Counted from the stretch's first letter, positions 1 to 12,777 are shown. The stretch: DNA of 64,000 nucleotides from Antennarius striatus (GCF_040054535.1 NC_090784.1:2227001-2291000); one strand, 5' to 3'. Notes: generated by a model not told the origin, from the sequence alone. Translations and numbers: made by a program.

Positions 1-11
1 CAGGGGGACTC

Positions 12-473
12 ATGAGTCAGAGGCAGGGAGATCGGACAGTTTCGGACTATGCCATAGACTTCAGAACTCGGGCTCGTCTCAGCGATTGGAATGCTGCTGC
101 CCGATGTGACGCCTTCCTAAATGGGCTGGCTCCTTACGTAAAGGATGAGCTGGTTCCGTTCGACCTTCCCAATTCCCTGGACGGTCTCATTGAGCTGACT
201 ACGAGGCTGGACAGGCGGATACAGACGAGGAGGAAGGAACAACGCCGTGAGAGAGGTGATCCCCGGCGTTCTGCTCGTTCACATAGGGTCCCAGTCATTC
301 CTGTTCCCTCTTCTGAACCTATGCACGGGGGGGTGGAACCCATGCAGGTGGGGCGAACCAGCCTTACACCAGAGGAACGAGAACGACGACGCCGGGAAAA
401 TCTCTGCCTCTACTGTGGCCAAGCCGGCCATTTTGTCTCCCGGTGTCCAGTAAAAGGGAGGGCTCAGCAGTAG
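12..473 (+). CDS. gag C-terminal part of the gypsy element
   Basis: This open frame encodes the C-terminal half of a retrotransposon Gag. It has a basic, Arg/Glu-rich stretch and a single zinc knuckle of the C-X2-C-X4-H-X4-C type encoded at about 405-446, which in this family binds the element RNA during packaging. The frame is probably open to the left and is cut by the window edge, so the Met at 12 is not claimed as the true start. It overlaps the pol frame by about 30 bases and pol lies in the -1 frame, consistent with ribosomal frameshifting; no slippery site was identified with certainty. Confidence 0.75.
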   Translation: MSQRQGDRTVSDYAIDFRTRARLSDWNAAARCDAFLNGLAPYVKDELVPFDLPNSLDGLIELTTRLDRRIQTRRKEQRRERGDPRRSARSHRVPVIPVPSSEPMHGGVEPMQVGRTSLTPEERERRRRENLCLYCGQAGHFVSRCPVKGRAQQ

Positions 474-3400
474 AAGGGGGCATTTTGCTGAGCCGGTCCC
501 AGAACTCAGCCCCTAGCCCACGGCCTCTGTTTCATGCCCAGCTCCTGTTGGTAGGGGGGTCCCACACCCTCGCCACCTTCATCGACTCGGGGGCAGACGT
601 CAACCTGATGGATGAGGACCTCGCCCGTCAACTGGACATCAGTCGAGATCCTCTCCCTCGCCCCATGCCAGCCAGCGCTCTGGACGGTCATCTCCTGGGA
701 ACTGTAACCCATCAGACTGCCCCCATCTCTATGCTCCTGTCTGGCACACAGCGTGAAACCATCCGGTTTCATATCCTGAGGTCTCCCAATCTTCCCCTCA
801 TCCTCGACTACCCTTGACTTCGACGCCACAACCCCCATATAGACTAGTCCACGGGGTCCATCCTGGGATGGAGTCCCTCCTGTCAGCAGATCTGCCTCAG
901 ACCTGTGGGGGCCCCCACGCCGTCTGCCAGCCCCTGTTCCATTCCTGATCTCTCCATGGTGCCTTCTGACTATCACGACTTCCGGGAGGTGTTCAGTAAG
1001 GCGAGGGCCACCTCTCTAGCTCCTCATCGGCCCTACGACTGCGCCATCGAGGGCCGTCTCTACTCGCTGTCCGCACCTGAAAGGGAGGCCATGGAGACCT
1101 ACATCAGCGATGCCCTGGCCGCCGGAATCATTCGACCCTCCTCGTCACCTGCTGGAGCGGGGTTTTTCTTCGTCGACAAGAAGGATGGGTCTCTGAGGCC
1201 GTGCATCGACTACCGAGGTCTGAATGACATCACTGTGAAGAACCGCTATCCTCTCCCCCTCATCGCCTCAGCTTTTGAGCTGCTCCAAGGGGCCACCGTG
1301 TACACCAAGCTGGATCTCCGCAACGCCTACCATCTGGTGCGGATCCGAGAGGGAGATGAGTGGAAGACGGCCTTTAACACCCCTACAGGACACTACGAAT
1401 ATCTGGTGATGCCGTTTGGGCTCACCAATGCCCCGGCTGTGTTCCAAAACCTCATCAATGATGTGCTGAGAGACATGCTAAACAAGTTTGTGTTTGGCTA
1501 TCTAGATGATATCCTGATCTTCTCCCGGTCCAAGCAGGAACATATCCTCCATGTCCAGACGGTGCTGCAGCGCCTGCTAGAGAACTCCCTGTTTGTCAAG
1601 GCCGAAAAGTGTGAGTTCCATGCCTCCTCTTTCTCCTTCTTAGGTTACATCATTGGCCGGGACCGCATGGAGATGGACCCCGCAAAGGTCTCAGCTGTCG
1701 CCTCCTGGCCTGTCCCTGACTCTCGCAAACAGCTGCAACGCTTTTTGGGGTTCGCCAACTTCTACAGGAGGTTTATCCGGGGCTACAGCACGGTGGCAGC
1801 ACCTCTCACCGCCCTCACCTCCTCCAAGGTCCCTTTCCACTGGACTTCGGCCGCCAAGGAGGCATTCCAGCTCCTGAAAGGGCGTTTCACCTCGGCCCCC
1901 ATTCTCCTGATCCCTGACCCTGAGAGACAATTCGTTGTGGAAGTCGACGCCTCTGATGTGGGGGTAGGGGCCGTTCTCTCTCAGCGTTCTGCCAAGGATC
2001 AAAGACTACACCCTTGTGCTTTCTTCTCCAGGCGTCTGTCCCCAGCAGAGATTAATTATGACATTGGGAACCGAGAACTATAGGCGGTGAAGCTGGCTTT
2101 GGAGGAGTGGCGCCACTGGTTGGAGGGAATCAAGACCCCCTTCCTCGTCTGGACTGACCACAAGAATCTGGTGTACATCTGCTCAGCCAAGAGACTGAAC
2201 TCCCGTCAGGCCCGGTGGGCTCTATTCTTCGCCAGATTCCGTTTTACCCTCTCCTACCGGCCAGGCTCCCGCAATGTAAAACCTGACGCCCTATCCCGAC
2301 AATTCATGGGCGGGGAGGAGGCCCCCTCTAGTCCTGACAACATCCTTCCTGCTTCTCATCTGGTGGCCGCTCTCACCTGGGAGGTGGAGGAGCGCGTGAG
2401 AGCTGCTTTGGAGGACCAGCCGGGGCCCAGCTCCTGCCCCCAAAACCGCCTATTCGTTCCCCAGCAGCTAAGGTCTGAGGTTCTACAGTGGGCCCACGCT
2501 TCTCGACTCACCTGTCATCCCGGAATACACCGCACCAAGGAGGTTCTGCAGCGGCGGTTCTGGTGGACCTCCATGGATGATGACATCAAAGACTTTGTAA
2601 ACGCATGCCCAGTCTGCAGTCAGAACAAGGCTCCTCGCCGGGCTCCCGCCGGGCACCTGCATCCTCTGTCTGTGCCCCACCGACCCTGGTCCCATATCTC
2701 TTTAGACTTTGTCACCGGGCTGCCACTGTCAGGAGTTTACACCACCATCCTGACAGTAGTGGACCGGTTCACCAAGATGGCCCATTTCGTGCCCCTGGCC
2801 AAGCTCCCCTCGGCCAAAGAAACCACTGAACTGGTCCTGCAGCACGTGTTCCAGCTCCACGGCCTCCCATCCGACGTGGTCTCAGACCGAGGACCCCAGT
2901 TCACCTCTGCTTTCTGGAATTAATTCTGCCGCCTCCTGGGAGCCTCCACCAGCCTGTCCTCCGGGTTTCATCCTCAATCCAACGGCCAGTCCGAGAGGAT
3001 GAACCAGGAGATGGAGACAGCGCTCCGCTGCATGGCTTCAAAGAATCCTGCCTCCTGGTCCACTCAACTGCTGTGGGTGGAATACGCCCATAACACCCTC
3101 ATCAGCTCTACCACCGGCCTATCCCCATTTCAGTGCGCCTATGGCTACCAACCACCCCTCTTTCCGACACAGGAGAAAGAGACGGTCTGCCCCTCCGTGG
3201 AGGCCTTCATTCGCCGTTGCCGTCGGACCTGGACGCAGGCTCGGACAGCTCTCCTGCGAGCCATTGACCGGTACACGACAGCCGCCAACCGCTGTCGATC
3301 CCAGGCTCCCCCCTACCAGGTGGGACAGAAGGTGTGGCTTTCGACCCGAGACCTTCCGCTGAGGGTGGAGTCCAAGAAATTGGCCCCCAAGTTTATTGAG

Positions 3401-3820
3401 CCATTCCCCATCGAGAAGGTAGTAAACCCTGTGGCTGTTCGGCTCAAGTTGCCCCGCACCATGCGGATTCACCCCACCTTCCATGTTTCCAGGGTCAAAC
3501 CGTTCCAGGAAAGTCCTCTGCAACCTGCCTCCCAGCCACCTCCGCCTCCTTGCTTCATTGACGGGGCCCCTGCTTACACAGTGCACCGCCTGCTACGCTC
3601 TCGTCGCCGTGGGAGGGGCCTACAATACCTCGTCGACTGGGAGGGGTACGGTCCGGAAGAACGGTCATGGGTCCCGGCCCGTCAGATCCTGGATGCTAGA
3701 CTCATTAAGGAGTTTCATCGCCTACACCCCAACCAGCCTTCCAACACTGTCTCTGAACGAGGGGGTTTCCATCGGCAACACTCGGTCTCCTCCTGCATCT
3801 GGGGCATCTACAGGGGATGA
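443..3820 (+). pseudogene. broken pol of the gypsy element (PR-RT-RH-IN-chromodomain)
   Basis: One reading frame carries the whole pol but is interrupted by stops at 815-817, 845-847, 2081-2083 and 2921-2923. Visible motifs are the protease DSGA (584-595), the RT catalytic YLDD (1499-1510), an RNase H region beginning about 1925, an integrase zinc motif (H-H then CPVC near 2608), and the integrase catalytic acids (SLDF near 2700, SDRG near 2883, SERM near 2990). A chromodomain (about 3575-3700) with aromatic residues in YLVDWEGYG follows. The third stop lies in RNase H and the fourth falls between the second and third integrase acids, so no full integrase can be made. The remaining frame is well preserved, which suggests a fairly young insertion. 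Confidence 0.9.
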
Positions 3821-3982
3821 CGTCAGCTCAGCCTCGGAGGGGGACAGTTCTCTCTCGGCGGACGAAGAGACTAGGACAGAGGCCTCTGAAGAATTCTAGC
3901 ACTCCACCTGGCCCCCTCCACCCACCCGGTTCCTCTGCGGCAGTTTTGGGACGTCAGGAGCCGTCCCTTGAGGGGGGGGTTC

Positions 3983-4595
3983 TGTCACAGTCTCCGCCTC
4001 TCATTCCCCTCCTGTCACACCCCTGCAGTATTTTTCCACTCTCCCTCACTCTGCTCCACTCTACCTGCCGGCCACGCCTACTGCTTCAGCCCATGCTGCT
4101 CACCTGCTTCTGATCACTGCAATCACGCCTGCATTTAGTCTCTCCAGCACCTTCACTCCATGCCAGATTGTTCTTCAGCGTCATGCGAGACTTTCCAGCG
4201 TTTTTTCCCTGTCTGATTTTCCGGTATCGACTCTGCCTGTCCCTGACCTGCCATCCTCGTCTGCCTCCCGGTAAACTCACCTGCCTTCTGTCCCTGACCT
4301 CGTGCTTCGCCTCAGCACCTCTGGTATCTGCCTGCTCGTTTGGTTTCGACTCCTCCGCCTGGCCTCGTCTCTTCTCCTGCCTGTTCCTAAACGGTACCTC
4401 TGCCTTCACGGACTGTTCACCATGCTTCGACCTCCCTGCCTGCCCCGACCTCTCTTCGGCTCACTCTTCGTCGGCCTCACAGTTCGTGCTGCCTGCTCTC
4501 CAGAACTCAGGGCGTCCTGCCTCGGCTGAAGTAAGCTACATCTTATCTCCTCTACAAAAGAGTACTGCATTTGGGTCCAAACAACACCCGTTACA
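3983..4595 (+). repeat. 3' LTR of the gypsy element
   Basis: The LTR starts with TGTCACAG directly after a G-rich polypurine tract (3970-3980) and ends with CCCGTTACA. The terminal TG...CA and the position just downstream of pol support the 613-bp extent. The partner 5' LTR is not in the window for comparison. Confidence 0.8.
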
Positions 4596-5524
4596 ATACT
4601 ATGTTAACTATCATATCAATAGCAATTGAAAGAAACATTGCTATATGCTTTAAACTGAATGTACTGCTATGTTAAGCCTAGCGTATGTTTAGTCTAGCGT
4701 AAAGCACAGTGTTCTGAGTGGCTTGCAGTGCTGCCAGGAAGTGTGTGGAATGTAGAAGTTTGTACACAACAGTATTTATGAAGCCTGGACTTTTTTTAGA
4801 AGCAGTTATATTTGGTCGTATCTTTATGGTACATCATGAGTGCACCCCAAGACACCCATATGACCCATTGTTTATTGTTACCAACTGTCTTTGTTTTCAG
4901 AGGGTGGTGTTCACATCCTGGAGTTAAAGAGGAGGCAGATGATTGGATGTTCTCTCACACACCCTGATGATACATGGGTCCGTTCAGTGTGGCTTGTAGC
5001 TTTAATTGTCTTTCAGTTTAGAGATTTGAACTCATTTTTCAACCACAAGTTTTTATTACAGCCACAGAAAAATAATGGTCACTGACTGCTTGGAAATTAA
5101 ATAACAAATCAAACCCATTGTTTCAAAAACATTTTTAAGTGTAAATCTTCCATTCTGATAATGTGAAACTATAAACATGTCTATACTATATGTTGTGTGT
5201 GTCAGCTTAGTTAAAAAGTCCAAGTATCAGCAGAAATCAGCAGGTAAAAGAAAAAAAAAGATTTCTGATCAAAGTGTTCAAATATTCTTGACTGTTAAAA
5301 TCAAATATGCTCCAATCATGCTATGGTTTAGATCTACAATATGAAGGAGTTTACACTTGCAATGTGATGGGATTTTCCCTATTCAAATTTTGACACGGTT
5401 CATTGGCATCACATGTGACCGTCACCACATGGACCATCAGGTGGTGCTGGACGGTGCCAGCTGGGACACAATCAACACTTTACATCTTTGATTTTGGTAG
5501 TTTACTCACACATGGTGATTTGAG
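4596..5524. other. AT-rich spacer, no gene seen
   Basis: No coding pattern, RNA gene or long repeat was recognised. The short open frames here have no splice or protein-family support. Confidence 0.5.
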
Positions 5525-5736
5525 ATAGTGAGTATATCGGTAGAAGGATGCTGAGTTTTGAACTGCCAGGCAGGAGGCCTAGAGGAAGACCAAAGAGGAG
5601 GTTTATGGATGTAGTGAAAGAGGACATGAAGGTAGTTGGTGTGAGAGAAGAGGATGCAGATGACAGGGTTAGATGGAGGCAACTGATTCGCTGTGGAGAC
5701 CCCTGAAGGGAAAAGCTGAAAGGAAAAGAAGAAGTG
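5525..5736 (+). mobile_element. 3' end of an RTE-type LINE (5'-truncated)
   Basis: One frame reads a basic GRRPRGRPKRRF-like segment followed by a WRQLIRCGDP ending, the typical C-terminus of fish RTE-family reverse transcriptase proteins. A purine-rich tail (AAAGGAAAAGAAG) follows. Similar sequence recurs at 23083-23148 and 38830-39205, showing a dispersed family. Only the last about 200 bp are present. Confidence 0.7.
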
Positions 5737-7055
5737 ACTCACACATGGTGATTTAGTTTCATTGGATGATGTTTCTTTCTTCTCTGTCTTTAGTCCCAAG
5801 GTTTTGGTCTGTTATGCACTGCTTTAAAATATTGTCATTAATTCTTTAACATGTGAACGTCCTGTTATCTTTTCTTTACTTGTTTTCTACACATAAACAA
5901 CTGAACTTCAGAATTTTTTTGATAATGTTAAAAATTGAAGTTAATTGTGCACCTCTGCATCAAATTTACCTGCTGTTGCCATCGTCTCAGGTTTTGACTT
6001 CAAAAATACAGGCGCTACAAAAGACTGTCAAAATACATGAAGTGTTCCTTCTGAATAATATGGCAGGTATTTAATTATTAGCGCTACACTTTGTCAAACT
6101 AATAGACATGCATTTGCAATCAGTCTAATTGTTAAGACACTTATTGCCTAATGCCTAAAGTTTTGAATGGAACTTTAATTTCTATTGACCCACAATCACT
6201 ACAGCCTGCTCTACTTCCCGCTGCTGTCATTTTCAGCTCTCGTACACACACATACACACACATACACGCACGCACACACATTCCTATTCTGATACTGACT
6301 TTTTCTTCACTTATGATAACTTACTGCCTACAGCTGTTAGAATGTCAAGAAAGAATCCCCTTGTCAATCCCACCATTTATTGAATCCTACAATATTTTTT
6401 ACCAGATTTTCTGACCGTATTCGGGATTGCGATGCATGTTTTTGCGCCATCTTTTCCCATTAGTCATTGCAAACCTCATTCAGTCTTAGGATAAACCGGT
6501 AGCCCCCGGTAGACTCCCACGTGACCTTTGATGAATTCATTCAATCCATCAAGTCGATGCAGAGCAGCAAATGCCTTCTCTTCTAATCCCCAGTATGACA
6601 TTAGTATGTTCCTCTGATATGAAGTAAGACTGGTAAGACTACCTCCAGCTGCCATGTGAGGACCATCTTCACGCATTATGGAATATGATCGGTCTGTAAC
6701 GTCATTCTTTAACCCATTTTAACCCAAGTTAACAATTTTTTGATTTTTGTAATGATTTTCAGAACATTTGCATAAAATGGGTATACAAACCTGTTGGAAC
6801 TTCAAAAACTCCTTTATATCAAGTAAGAAAAGAAATACAGGCTGTCCTCAAATGAGGACACTGGGTTGATATGTATACATTCCGGCCAAATAAAAGAATT
6901 TTTCCATTTTCAGAAGACAATAAATATAAACAGTTTCTACTTAATAAAAACTGACAAATGAACAAAAAACACTTAATTTAACATGTTCAGAAGCTGCTCA
7001 TTCCTCAGAATGATATGGAACAAAACATTCCACACCTAATGTTACAGTACAATTT
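5737..7055. other. spacer without recognised gene
   Basis: AT-rich sequence with a short interrupted CA tract near 6243-6280. No family was recognised. It lies on the 3' side of the - strand piggyBac fragment at 7056-7612 and may be degraded element sequence. Confidence 0.4.
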
Positions 7056-7612
7056 TTACAATATGTTCTTTGGTTGAGGGACATTTCCTGTGTCATGATT
7101 TGTACCAATTGTAACACATTTGTTGTCCACCCATTTCACAATGGGAATTTCTTCATTGTGATCAAACCTGTAATCACATGTTTCTCTCGGTTCTTTTTTC
7201 ATTGCATTTGATTCCTTCAGTGGGCGCTTGCTGATCCTGTTTTCCCACATTGCTCCCGTGGCATTGAATCCCAAAGTCTTCAAATGCACCAGCAACGCAT
7301 AATCAGTGAAAATTATCAAAGTATACATTATAAGAGAATGGGTTATCTACAACCGAGAGCATATTCAGTACCACCTTAGACCCGAGTAACAAATCGCTGT
7401 ATTCTTCATTAGCAGACCCTTTGCCAATACAGATCAAAACTGTAGCAGTATCCTGACAACACACACAATGCCCAAAATTTATACCCAAATCGAATTGGTT
7501 TGCCCCATATGAATTGCTTGATAGTGTTATGTCCATAATACCACACAATCATTTTGTCAACTGACAAATTCTCCTCAAACACTCCGCATTTTCGGAAGGA
7601 TTCTTGAAGCAT
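7056..7612 (-). pseudogene. piggyBac-type transposase fragment
   Basis: Read on the - strand, several frames together resemble the middle of PGBD/piggyBac transposases. In order they show a VDKMIVWYYGHN-like block (expected catalytic Asp), KPIRFGYKFWALC, a VVLNMLSVVDNP...FDNF block (second catalytic Asp) and FNATGAMWENRISK followed by VKWVDNKCVTIGTN. The blocks sit in shifted frames, so the gene is broken. No N-terminus, terminal repeats or TTAA duplication were identified. Confidence 0.75.
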
Positions 7613-8235
7613 AGTAATCAGTGGCCTTATTTTATTTATAATAGTATTTTTTAATATTTATTTATAATTTATAATACATTTCTATCAAAGTAAACTAAAT
7701 GACAAAAAATGGATATACCAACTATGGTAATAAAACATGTAAACACATATCTTCACTAATTCATGGTGTGACTTAGATATTCATACAGTAATTCCTAACT
7801 GTGGTACACTTCGATCTTACCTTCAATCTCTTCTGTACATAAAAAAACTTTGCTCGCCAGAATCTCCAGTTGATGAATGTTCGGCAGCGCATACAGCTCT
7901 CACGTATGTTTGTAACTTTATAAGTTTCAAATGTGTTACGTTCAAGCTTTTAGCCCGTTGCGTTGCACTGCAAAATGTGTTTAGAACAATGAGATAATGA
8001 ACATGATCTCATATTAGAACTATCAGAAACTTTTTAAGTTATGAGGGCGGCTGATCATGTCCCGGCTTATTAACCCTGTGGGGTGTGGTCAGTGCTATTC
8101 ACATTCCAACGACCGTCGTTGACACCTGTCTGGCTCCTTAACGACTGTTGATGGGGGTGTCAAAGGGGGTCGTTCAAATGTGAGTTTCACCTTTGTATGC
8201 TAATGAGGGTGACTGGCATGAGACACATCACCTGG
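7613..8235. other. AT-rich spacer, no gene seen
   Basis: Nothing was recognised apart from short low-complexity A/T runs. The right part (8040-8235) may belong to the Penelope-like fragment that follows. Confidence 0.4.
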
Positions 8236-8239
8236 GTCA

Positions 8240-8398
8240 ATCTGCACAATCTTTTTGGACCACCCCCCCTGTTCAGAGATGGCTTCTCCACTTTGATGTG
8301 GATGGCCTCTTTCACTCCTCTCCCAAACCATTTATCTTCCCTGTCCAAGATCTGAACATCGGTGTCCTGAAATGAGTGTCCCTCTTCCTCGAGGTGAA
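8240..8398 (-). pseudogene. Penelope-like element fragment (C-terminal endonuclease region)
   Basis: The - strand reads HLEEEGHSFQDTDVQIL, then a REDKWFGRGVKEAIHIKVEK-like block ending in PSLNRGG. This matches the C-terminal region of Penelope-like retroelement proteins around the GIY-YIG endonuclease. Only about 50 codons are recognisable, so this is a small relic; family-level assignment is from memory of the motif. Confidence 0.6.
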
Positions 8399-9089
8399 GG
8401 AAAGTTTACGCAGTTCTATAACCTATCACTGAAAGCCGATTTCACAAATAAGAAAAACAGGCTATAAATTTGCGTGGAGTTTTTCTTGTGCTTTATATTA
8501 TGTAAATAAGAATTTTGCATCATATATTGATGGGCTCAGATACTCTTGAGGACACGGATAAATGCATATAGAATAGGGTTCACAAGAGGAGCCACTGAAT
8601 GGAGTTCTAATGGGAGGTCCGTCGAAAAAGAAAACATTAAGAATTGTTATGAGTGTTAAAAAAACACATATTACAAGTTTTGACACACTATCAACTACTG
8701 CTAGACTAGAATGCAGTTCCTCAACATTGGCAGTAGGGAGAAACGTTGGTGTGTTAAGGACAGTACAACATCCGAGTGTAACATGCAACATGGCTGGTAA
8801 AAATGTGACAGTCATGCTGGGGTTGGATTTGCAGGTTTTGCTTAACTGAACAGGGTGTGAACACCATGTGGGACGAGAACAAAGACAGGACACACTGCAA
8901 TGATGTCAGCTGTGATTAAAATGACTTCAGTAGCAGCTGCTTCAGATAAACATGGTACCATAGCTCTGTCTGTTCTGCTCTGTCAGACATTGTGATGCCA
9001 ACAGGGATGACCACTTGATGCATTTGACACAAAATGAATACAAAGTCAAGTCAGCTTCAGAATACCACAGTTTGTTAATAAGAAGGAAT
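8399..9089. other. spacer without recognised gene
   Basis: No supported coding sequence or element was found. Opposing short open frames around 8500-8890 have no family resemblance. Confidence 0.4.
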
Positions 9090-9222
9090 AATACCGGTGG
9101 AGCGATGGCGCAGTGGGTAGCGCTCTTGCTGTGCAGTGAGGCGGTTCCCCGTTTGAGTCCCACGTGGTGCAGGACTCCAAAAACATATAATTCAGGCGGA
9201 TTCACCAGTCTTGAATTGCCCA

Positions 9223-9307
<85 letters not shown>

Positions 9308-9465
9308 TTGTCTGTCTACATGTGGCACCGTGAAGCACTGGCGTCATGCTCGCAGTTTATCCTGCCTCATGCCCCCAGTCCGCTGGGATAGGCTCCAACA
9401 ACCCCGCAACCCACGGCAGCGAAAGAAGCGGGTACAGAAAATAAGTGAATGAATGAATTATTTTT
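9090..9465 (+). mobile_element. tRNA-derived SINE (family A) with expanded internal TG tract
   Basis: The head shows an RNA polymerase III A box (TGGCGCAGTGGG) and a B box-like GTTTGAGTCCC. The body continues with a CCAAAAACAT block, ATTGCCCATAGG, a long TG run, then GCTGGGATAGGCTCCA and a GAAT-type tail. The same order is found at 21203-21553 and, inverted, at 13038-13319. It is a SINE, not a tRNA gene, because the cloverleaf is not maintained and a non-tRNA body follows. Confidence 0.8.
9226..9306 (+). repeat. (TG)n microsatellite inside SINE
   Basis: About 40 uninterrupted TG units replace the short GTGAGTGTG-like stretch seen at the equivalent place in the 21.2-kb copy. Confidence 0.97.
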
Positions 9466-10574
9466 ACACTATTCAGCTTGGGTCAAAATGTGTCAAACAT
9501 TCTAATACCAGTATCAATCAATTATACCAGTATATGCTGATAGTATTGAACTGTGGGTCAATCAGTCCCACAAACTATAAGTACATGGGAATTAATTTTT
9601 AGTGGTGGTGGGTAGTCAGGGTCAGCAATGCATTCTCTTCTGACCTAACATAACCAGAAATCATGATAATATTTATGATGCATTTTTCTTAAATATATTG
9701 AAATATATGTATAAATATACATAAACATTGGGATATAATATGACATAGGCAAAGACTGGGTCGGTTTTCTATTTTTGGGTTAGAGAGGTTTTATAAAGTA
9801 TCTATCTATCTGTCCAATAAGAATTCATCTAGCTTGTGTTGCCAGGTTGAACCTGGCAGGTTGTTTGAAATTTGTCCAGGGCCTTCAGAATCTGGAAAGC
9901 AGGCGTCCCTGCACTGTGAGTGAACGGGCACATATAGTTAACAGACAATGTGATAGCCAATCAGACTCGCCATTCCTTACAACAATACAACACACAACAC
10001 TGGTGTCTCACATAGTCAATGTGTGGGACAGGTAATGGCAGTTGAGTACTTTCCTGAAATAGAGAAACACCTTTAAATGGCATTTATGAAATATCAAAAT
10101 TTCTGCAAGATTAATACAGAGGTTCAAATCAAACATTTGTGCCAGTTTTAAGTCTCTTTAAACACAAAGATGTGGGTTTGAGTCATCCCTCAATAGATCT
10201 GATCCAGGATCTGCCCAGATTTTGCTGTTGTATACATGCAATAGTCAGCTTAAAAGACAAACGTGAACACATCTGCTCTGTGACAAGTAAATATATAGAT
10301 AATTGTACACACATGTTCATGTTGATAAACTGTCAGATGATGATGGGAACTTCCTGGATGGAGAACTCTCACTGACTTCAATCAAATTCCAGTGTGAGGC
10401 AACAAGGCTCTACAAATTGACGTGAAAATAACCATGACTGACTTCACAGACCCCCACTGGGAAGGAAACTTTTCAGGCATAGCATTTCAAAATGGGAAAT
10501 GGGTCATTTATTCATTTTCTGTAACGGCTTATCCTGTTAGTGGCTGACAGCAGGTAGCAAGTGGGGTTGATTTT
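9466..10574. other. spacer with a SINE 3' remnant
   Basis: Nothing coding was recognised. Positions about 10503-10530 read, inverted, as the 3' end of SINE family A (GGATAAGCCGTTACAGAAAA). The rest is AT-rich unique-looking sequence. Confidence 0.45.
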
Positions 10575-11044
<470 letters not shown>

Positions 11045-12002
11045 AAGTCACCGCCCTAAGTGATCCTGTCCAGGTCACCAGGACATCAGCCACACAGAAA
11101 GAAAAGAGGAGGAAGATTCACACCTAGAGTGTCACATGACCACCTGTAACCCAGAGGGAGACCCAGGAAGAGTCCCAGGTTCTCATGTAGATTTGAACCC
11201 AGGCCCTTCTTCCTATAAGCAACCAACACAATCCACCCCACCACAAGCCACTATGTTGGCTTTTAAGTAACCAAATATTGAAGTTCATTTATTTTTAGAA
11301 AAAGTTCTGAGGCAGATCTGGGTAAAGCCAGAGATTCTGCATCATTTTGTAAAATTTTCATCAACACTGTGAGACAGGAACACTTTTTTTTATCAGAGCT
11401 GACTTCGATCATGAGGCTCGGTACAGTCTGGACAGGTCACAAGTTTATTGCAGGGCTATCATAAGCCACGCTCAGGACAACTACATCTGTTATCCACCTG
11501 AGCGATACTGAGGCCATCCGTCCATAACAGACTCCAGTGGGCAAAGGCTCATCTTCACCTCACATTAGATTCCAGGGCTACACTGCACCAGGCAGATGGC
11601 ACACAGTCTGGTGAGCCCTGCAGACCAGCGTTTGCAAGTGTTGGTGTTGTGAACAGTCTGGTCCATGGGGTGGTGGGGTGATGGGGGCATTGAGGTTATG
11701 ATGGATGTGTGGTTATGGTGAGGGCAGGCAAACAGACACAGAACACAGGTGTATTCTGTTAATTCTTATGGACATGCTCCAGCTCCTGCATCATCAGCAG
11801 CAGCATCAAGCACACTCGCACAGTCATGAAGGGGTAAAGATAAATGGTGTCACACCAGATATTGACTGCCTAGTATTATTATCAGAACTGCGGGTCATGG
11901 GTTATGCTGGAGCCTCCCCCATCTGGATATGGGGGAGATGAAAAAGAAGATAGTCCACACGAGAGCTGAGGGATGACACACACACCAAAAACAATACAAA
12001 CA
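11045..12002. other. spacer without recognised gene
   Basis: No supported feature was seen. Parts of 11100-11260 have the look of degraded SINE or LINE sequence, but no boundary could be set. Confidence 0.4.
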
Positions 12003-12777
12003 CTATAGATCAGTGGTTCTTAACCTTGGAGGTGCCGAACTCTGCCGGGTTCATATGCTCACTCACCGAACCCTTCTTTAGTAAAAATTCTTTTTTTTTT
12101 CTTTTTTTTTAAATTTAAGACCTAAGTACATGTTGTACTGGTGTATTTAATGAATTGTGCATTAATGTCACCTTTTTCACAGAACAAAACCAAGACAGTG
12201 AATGAACTGACATGAAATGATCTACCTGAAAATCAGTGTGACTTCTGCTGTTGTCATAGAGACCAGTTCAGATATTTGTGACTTCACCTTGACAAGTGTT
12301 ACTCTGATGTCATTTTACACCAAAGTCTGTTTCTTGTTTTCCATCAGCTGAAGGAAGTGTTCCTTTATTTTTGCCAGAGCCAGACTAGTTGTTCAACCTG
12401 ACATTCAGATCCTGCAGAACGCTGACTCCCATCACGTTCTGTTATACAGTACAGGTAAATTCAGGTTACACATGTTCGTCTGACCACTTTCTTTTTTTGC
12501 TCAACATAGTTACTATGAATTAAAATATTAAGAAAGCAATCAGATGACGTACCATCATGACAGGGATGAATCCACTACTGAGTGTGCAAAATCCCCTGTA
12601 GCACAGGTAGGCTAGTCGATGTAGCATCACGTGATCACCTGCAGCCAGTGATAGCTAAGGGGGGTGTGTCATCACCAATCGACACAAATTGTTTTGTCTT
12701 TAACTCCGTCTGCTGAGACCGACTCACCGAACCCCTAGGGTTTAATCGAACCCAGGTTAAGAACCACTGCTATAGAC
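12003..12777. mobile_element. non-autonomous hAT DNA transposon with 8-bp TSD
   Basis: The element runs 12011-12769. Its ends are inverted: CAGTGGTTCTTAACCT at the left and the reverse complement at the right, with further inverted similarity around the phrase CTCACCGAACCC on both sides. It is flanked by CTATAGAT (12003-12010) and CTATAGAC (12770-12777), an 8-bp duplication with one mismatch, as expected for hAT. No transposase is encoded in the 759 bp. A terminal fragment of the same family lies at 53595-53654. Confidence 0.88.

Larger units (their letters stand above)
1..4595 (+). mobile_element. Ty3/gypsy LTR retrotransposon with chromodomain, 5' end outside window
   Basis: The order seen is gag C-terminus with CCHC knuckle, aspartic protease, reverse transcriptase, RNase H, integrase, chromodomain, polypurine tract, then a TG...CA-bounded 3' LTR. 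That order (RT before integrase) defines Ty3/gypsy, and the chromodomain marks the chromovirus branch known from fish. The 5' LTR, primer-binding site and most of gag are left of the window, so the target-site duplication cannot be tested. Pol carries at least four in-frame stops, so this copy is not autonomous. Confidence 0.93.

Noticed and set aside
1-3900. Endogenous retrovirus
   Set aside because: Chromodomain after integrase, Ty3-type order and no envelope frame before the 3' LTR indicate an LTR retrotransposon.
9095-9165. tRNA gene
   Set aside because: A and B box-like sequences are present, but the arms do not pair as a cloverleaf and a SINE body follows; the same head recurs at 21.2 and 13.3 kb.
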